From NCBI GenBank assembly GCA_936450465.1, contig OW388289.1, positions 81,299,093 to 81,363,092 of the forward strand: a stretch of DNA of 64,000 nucleotides, in the 5' to 3' direction. Made by a program: the position numbers and the translations under genes. This stretch comes from Gibbula magus. Taxonomy: Eukaryota; Mollusca; Gastropoda; Trochida; Trochidae. Within the stretch, counting starts at the first letter, position 1. Each line of letters begins with the position of its first letter. The notes beneath the pieces are model-generated. The model was not told the DNA's origin, made no database searches, and saw only the letters and a program-made list of their open reading frames with translations. Below are positions 63,416 through 64,000 of the stretch, in pieces.

Positions 63416-64000
63416 GTTTGTATTCCTTGTATTTCAAGTTCAATTATGTTTTGGAAGAAGCATGAAAAACCCGCTAGTCCCTCATGTCTCATCGTTTCTC
63501 GTGTCTTATTTATGTTTGTATATAGAGGTCTCATAGTAAGCAAAATAATATGGTATCATTAATTACGATGGGATGGTAAGTGAAGTAAGCTAAAAGTAGC
63601 AAGGTTCGTAAATCGAATTTGCCTGTGACAGTCCTAATGAAGGCTTAAAGGCAATGATCTATCACCAATCTATCGATCGGCAACATCCGCCATTTTTTTT
63701 TTTTTAATTACATGAAATGAAAACATGCTATATTTTACCTAATTTTAAAACTTTTAATAATAAAACATTAAACGAAATTCGAGAGGATGTTCTCGTTCAC
63801 ACAAATATGATATAAATACATGATTTAAACACAGTAAAATTAAAATATATTAACGAAGTTAATATTTTGATGACTTTATATTTCACAACTTGATAAAGAC
63901 AAGCGCGTATTTGTTGAAAAATAAAAACAATGAGAACTGAAGCCATTCATCGGCGCTGCGAGTGGGGAAAACTTCGCTTCGGACTAAACGCATATTGTTT
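63416..64000. other. probable intron of the 63.35 kb gene
   Basis: AT-rich, with a poly(T) run near 63692 and no recognisable exon. Confidence 0.3.

Overview
The window looks like AT-rich animal nuclear DNA, most probably from a shelled marine gastropod. Evidence: intron-containing genes with canonical GT/AG junctions, a FAM167-family gene (a metazoan family), a tRNA-derived SINE, a fragment of the 'gagtgag...tttaacgccgc' repeat that I associate with abalone-like gastropods, many small inverted-repeat transposons, and a cluster of signal-peptide-bearing, extremely Asp-rich proteins of the kind found in shell organic matrix. The organism assignment is inference; nothing here fixes the species.

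Layout. 1-27 kb is gene-poor: a SINE (0.3 kb), a 12-copy 42-bp minisatellite (1 kb), foldback elements (7.2, 10.3 kb), Tc1/mariner-type MITEs with TA target duplications (11.8 kb; also 40.1, 52.0, 58.6 kb), long palindromes (13.7, 15.0 kb), a 314-bp tandem duplication (18.8 kb) and a decayed LINE tail (22 kb). A FAM167-like gene lies at 32.0-33.3 kb on the plus strand, with a possible non-coding first exon near 27.5 kb.

37-56 kb, minus strand, holds three genes built alike: an acceptor in the 5' UTR just before the start codon, a short signal-peptide exon, a phase-1 intron, then one long acidic exon. ADP1 (37305-39049) is acidic, then amphipathic, then basic. ADP2 (42155-44817) has 16 copies of a Asp/Glu/Lys module. 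ADP3 (54155-55792) has about 25 Tyr-containing acidic heptads. ADP1 and ADP2 are clear tandem paralogues: signal exons, start-codon contexts and upstream blocks (about 40.9-41.3 and 45.2-45.6 kb) match. A tyrosine-recombinase retroelement of the DIRS/Ngaro group (46250-50625) sits between ADP2 and ADP3. Its split direct repeats are intact, but its reverse transcriptase has lost an internal segment. A plus-strand signal-peptide exon behind a TATA box (63.3 kb) probably opens a further secreted-protein gene that runs past the window.

The acidic genes probably act together as secreted calcium- or mineral-binding matrix proteins; this is inferred from composition and signal peptides. The most unusual features are the bipolar ADP1 protein, the shared architecture of the cluster, and a set of long palindromes whose arms are unrelated while their loops share a GAGGC/GCCGAG-type core.
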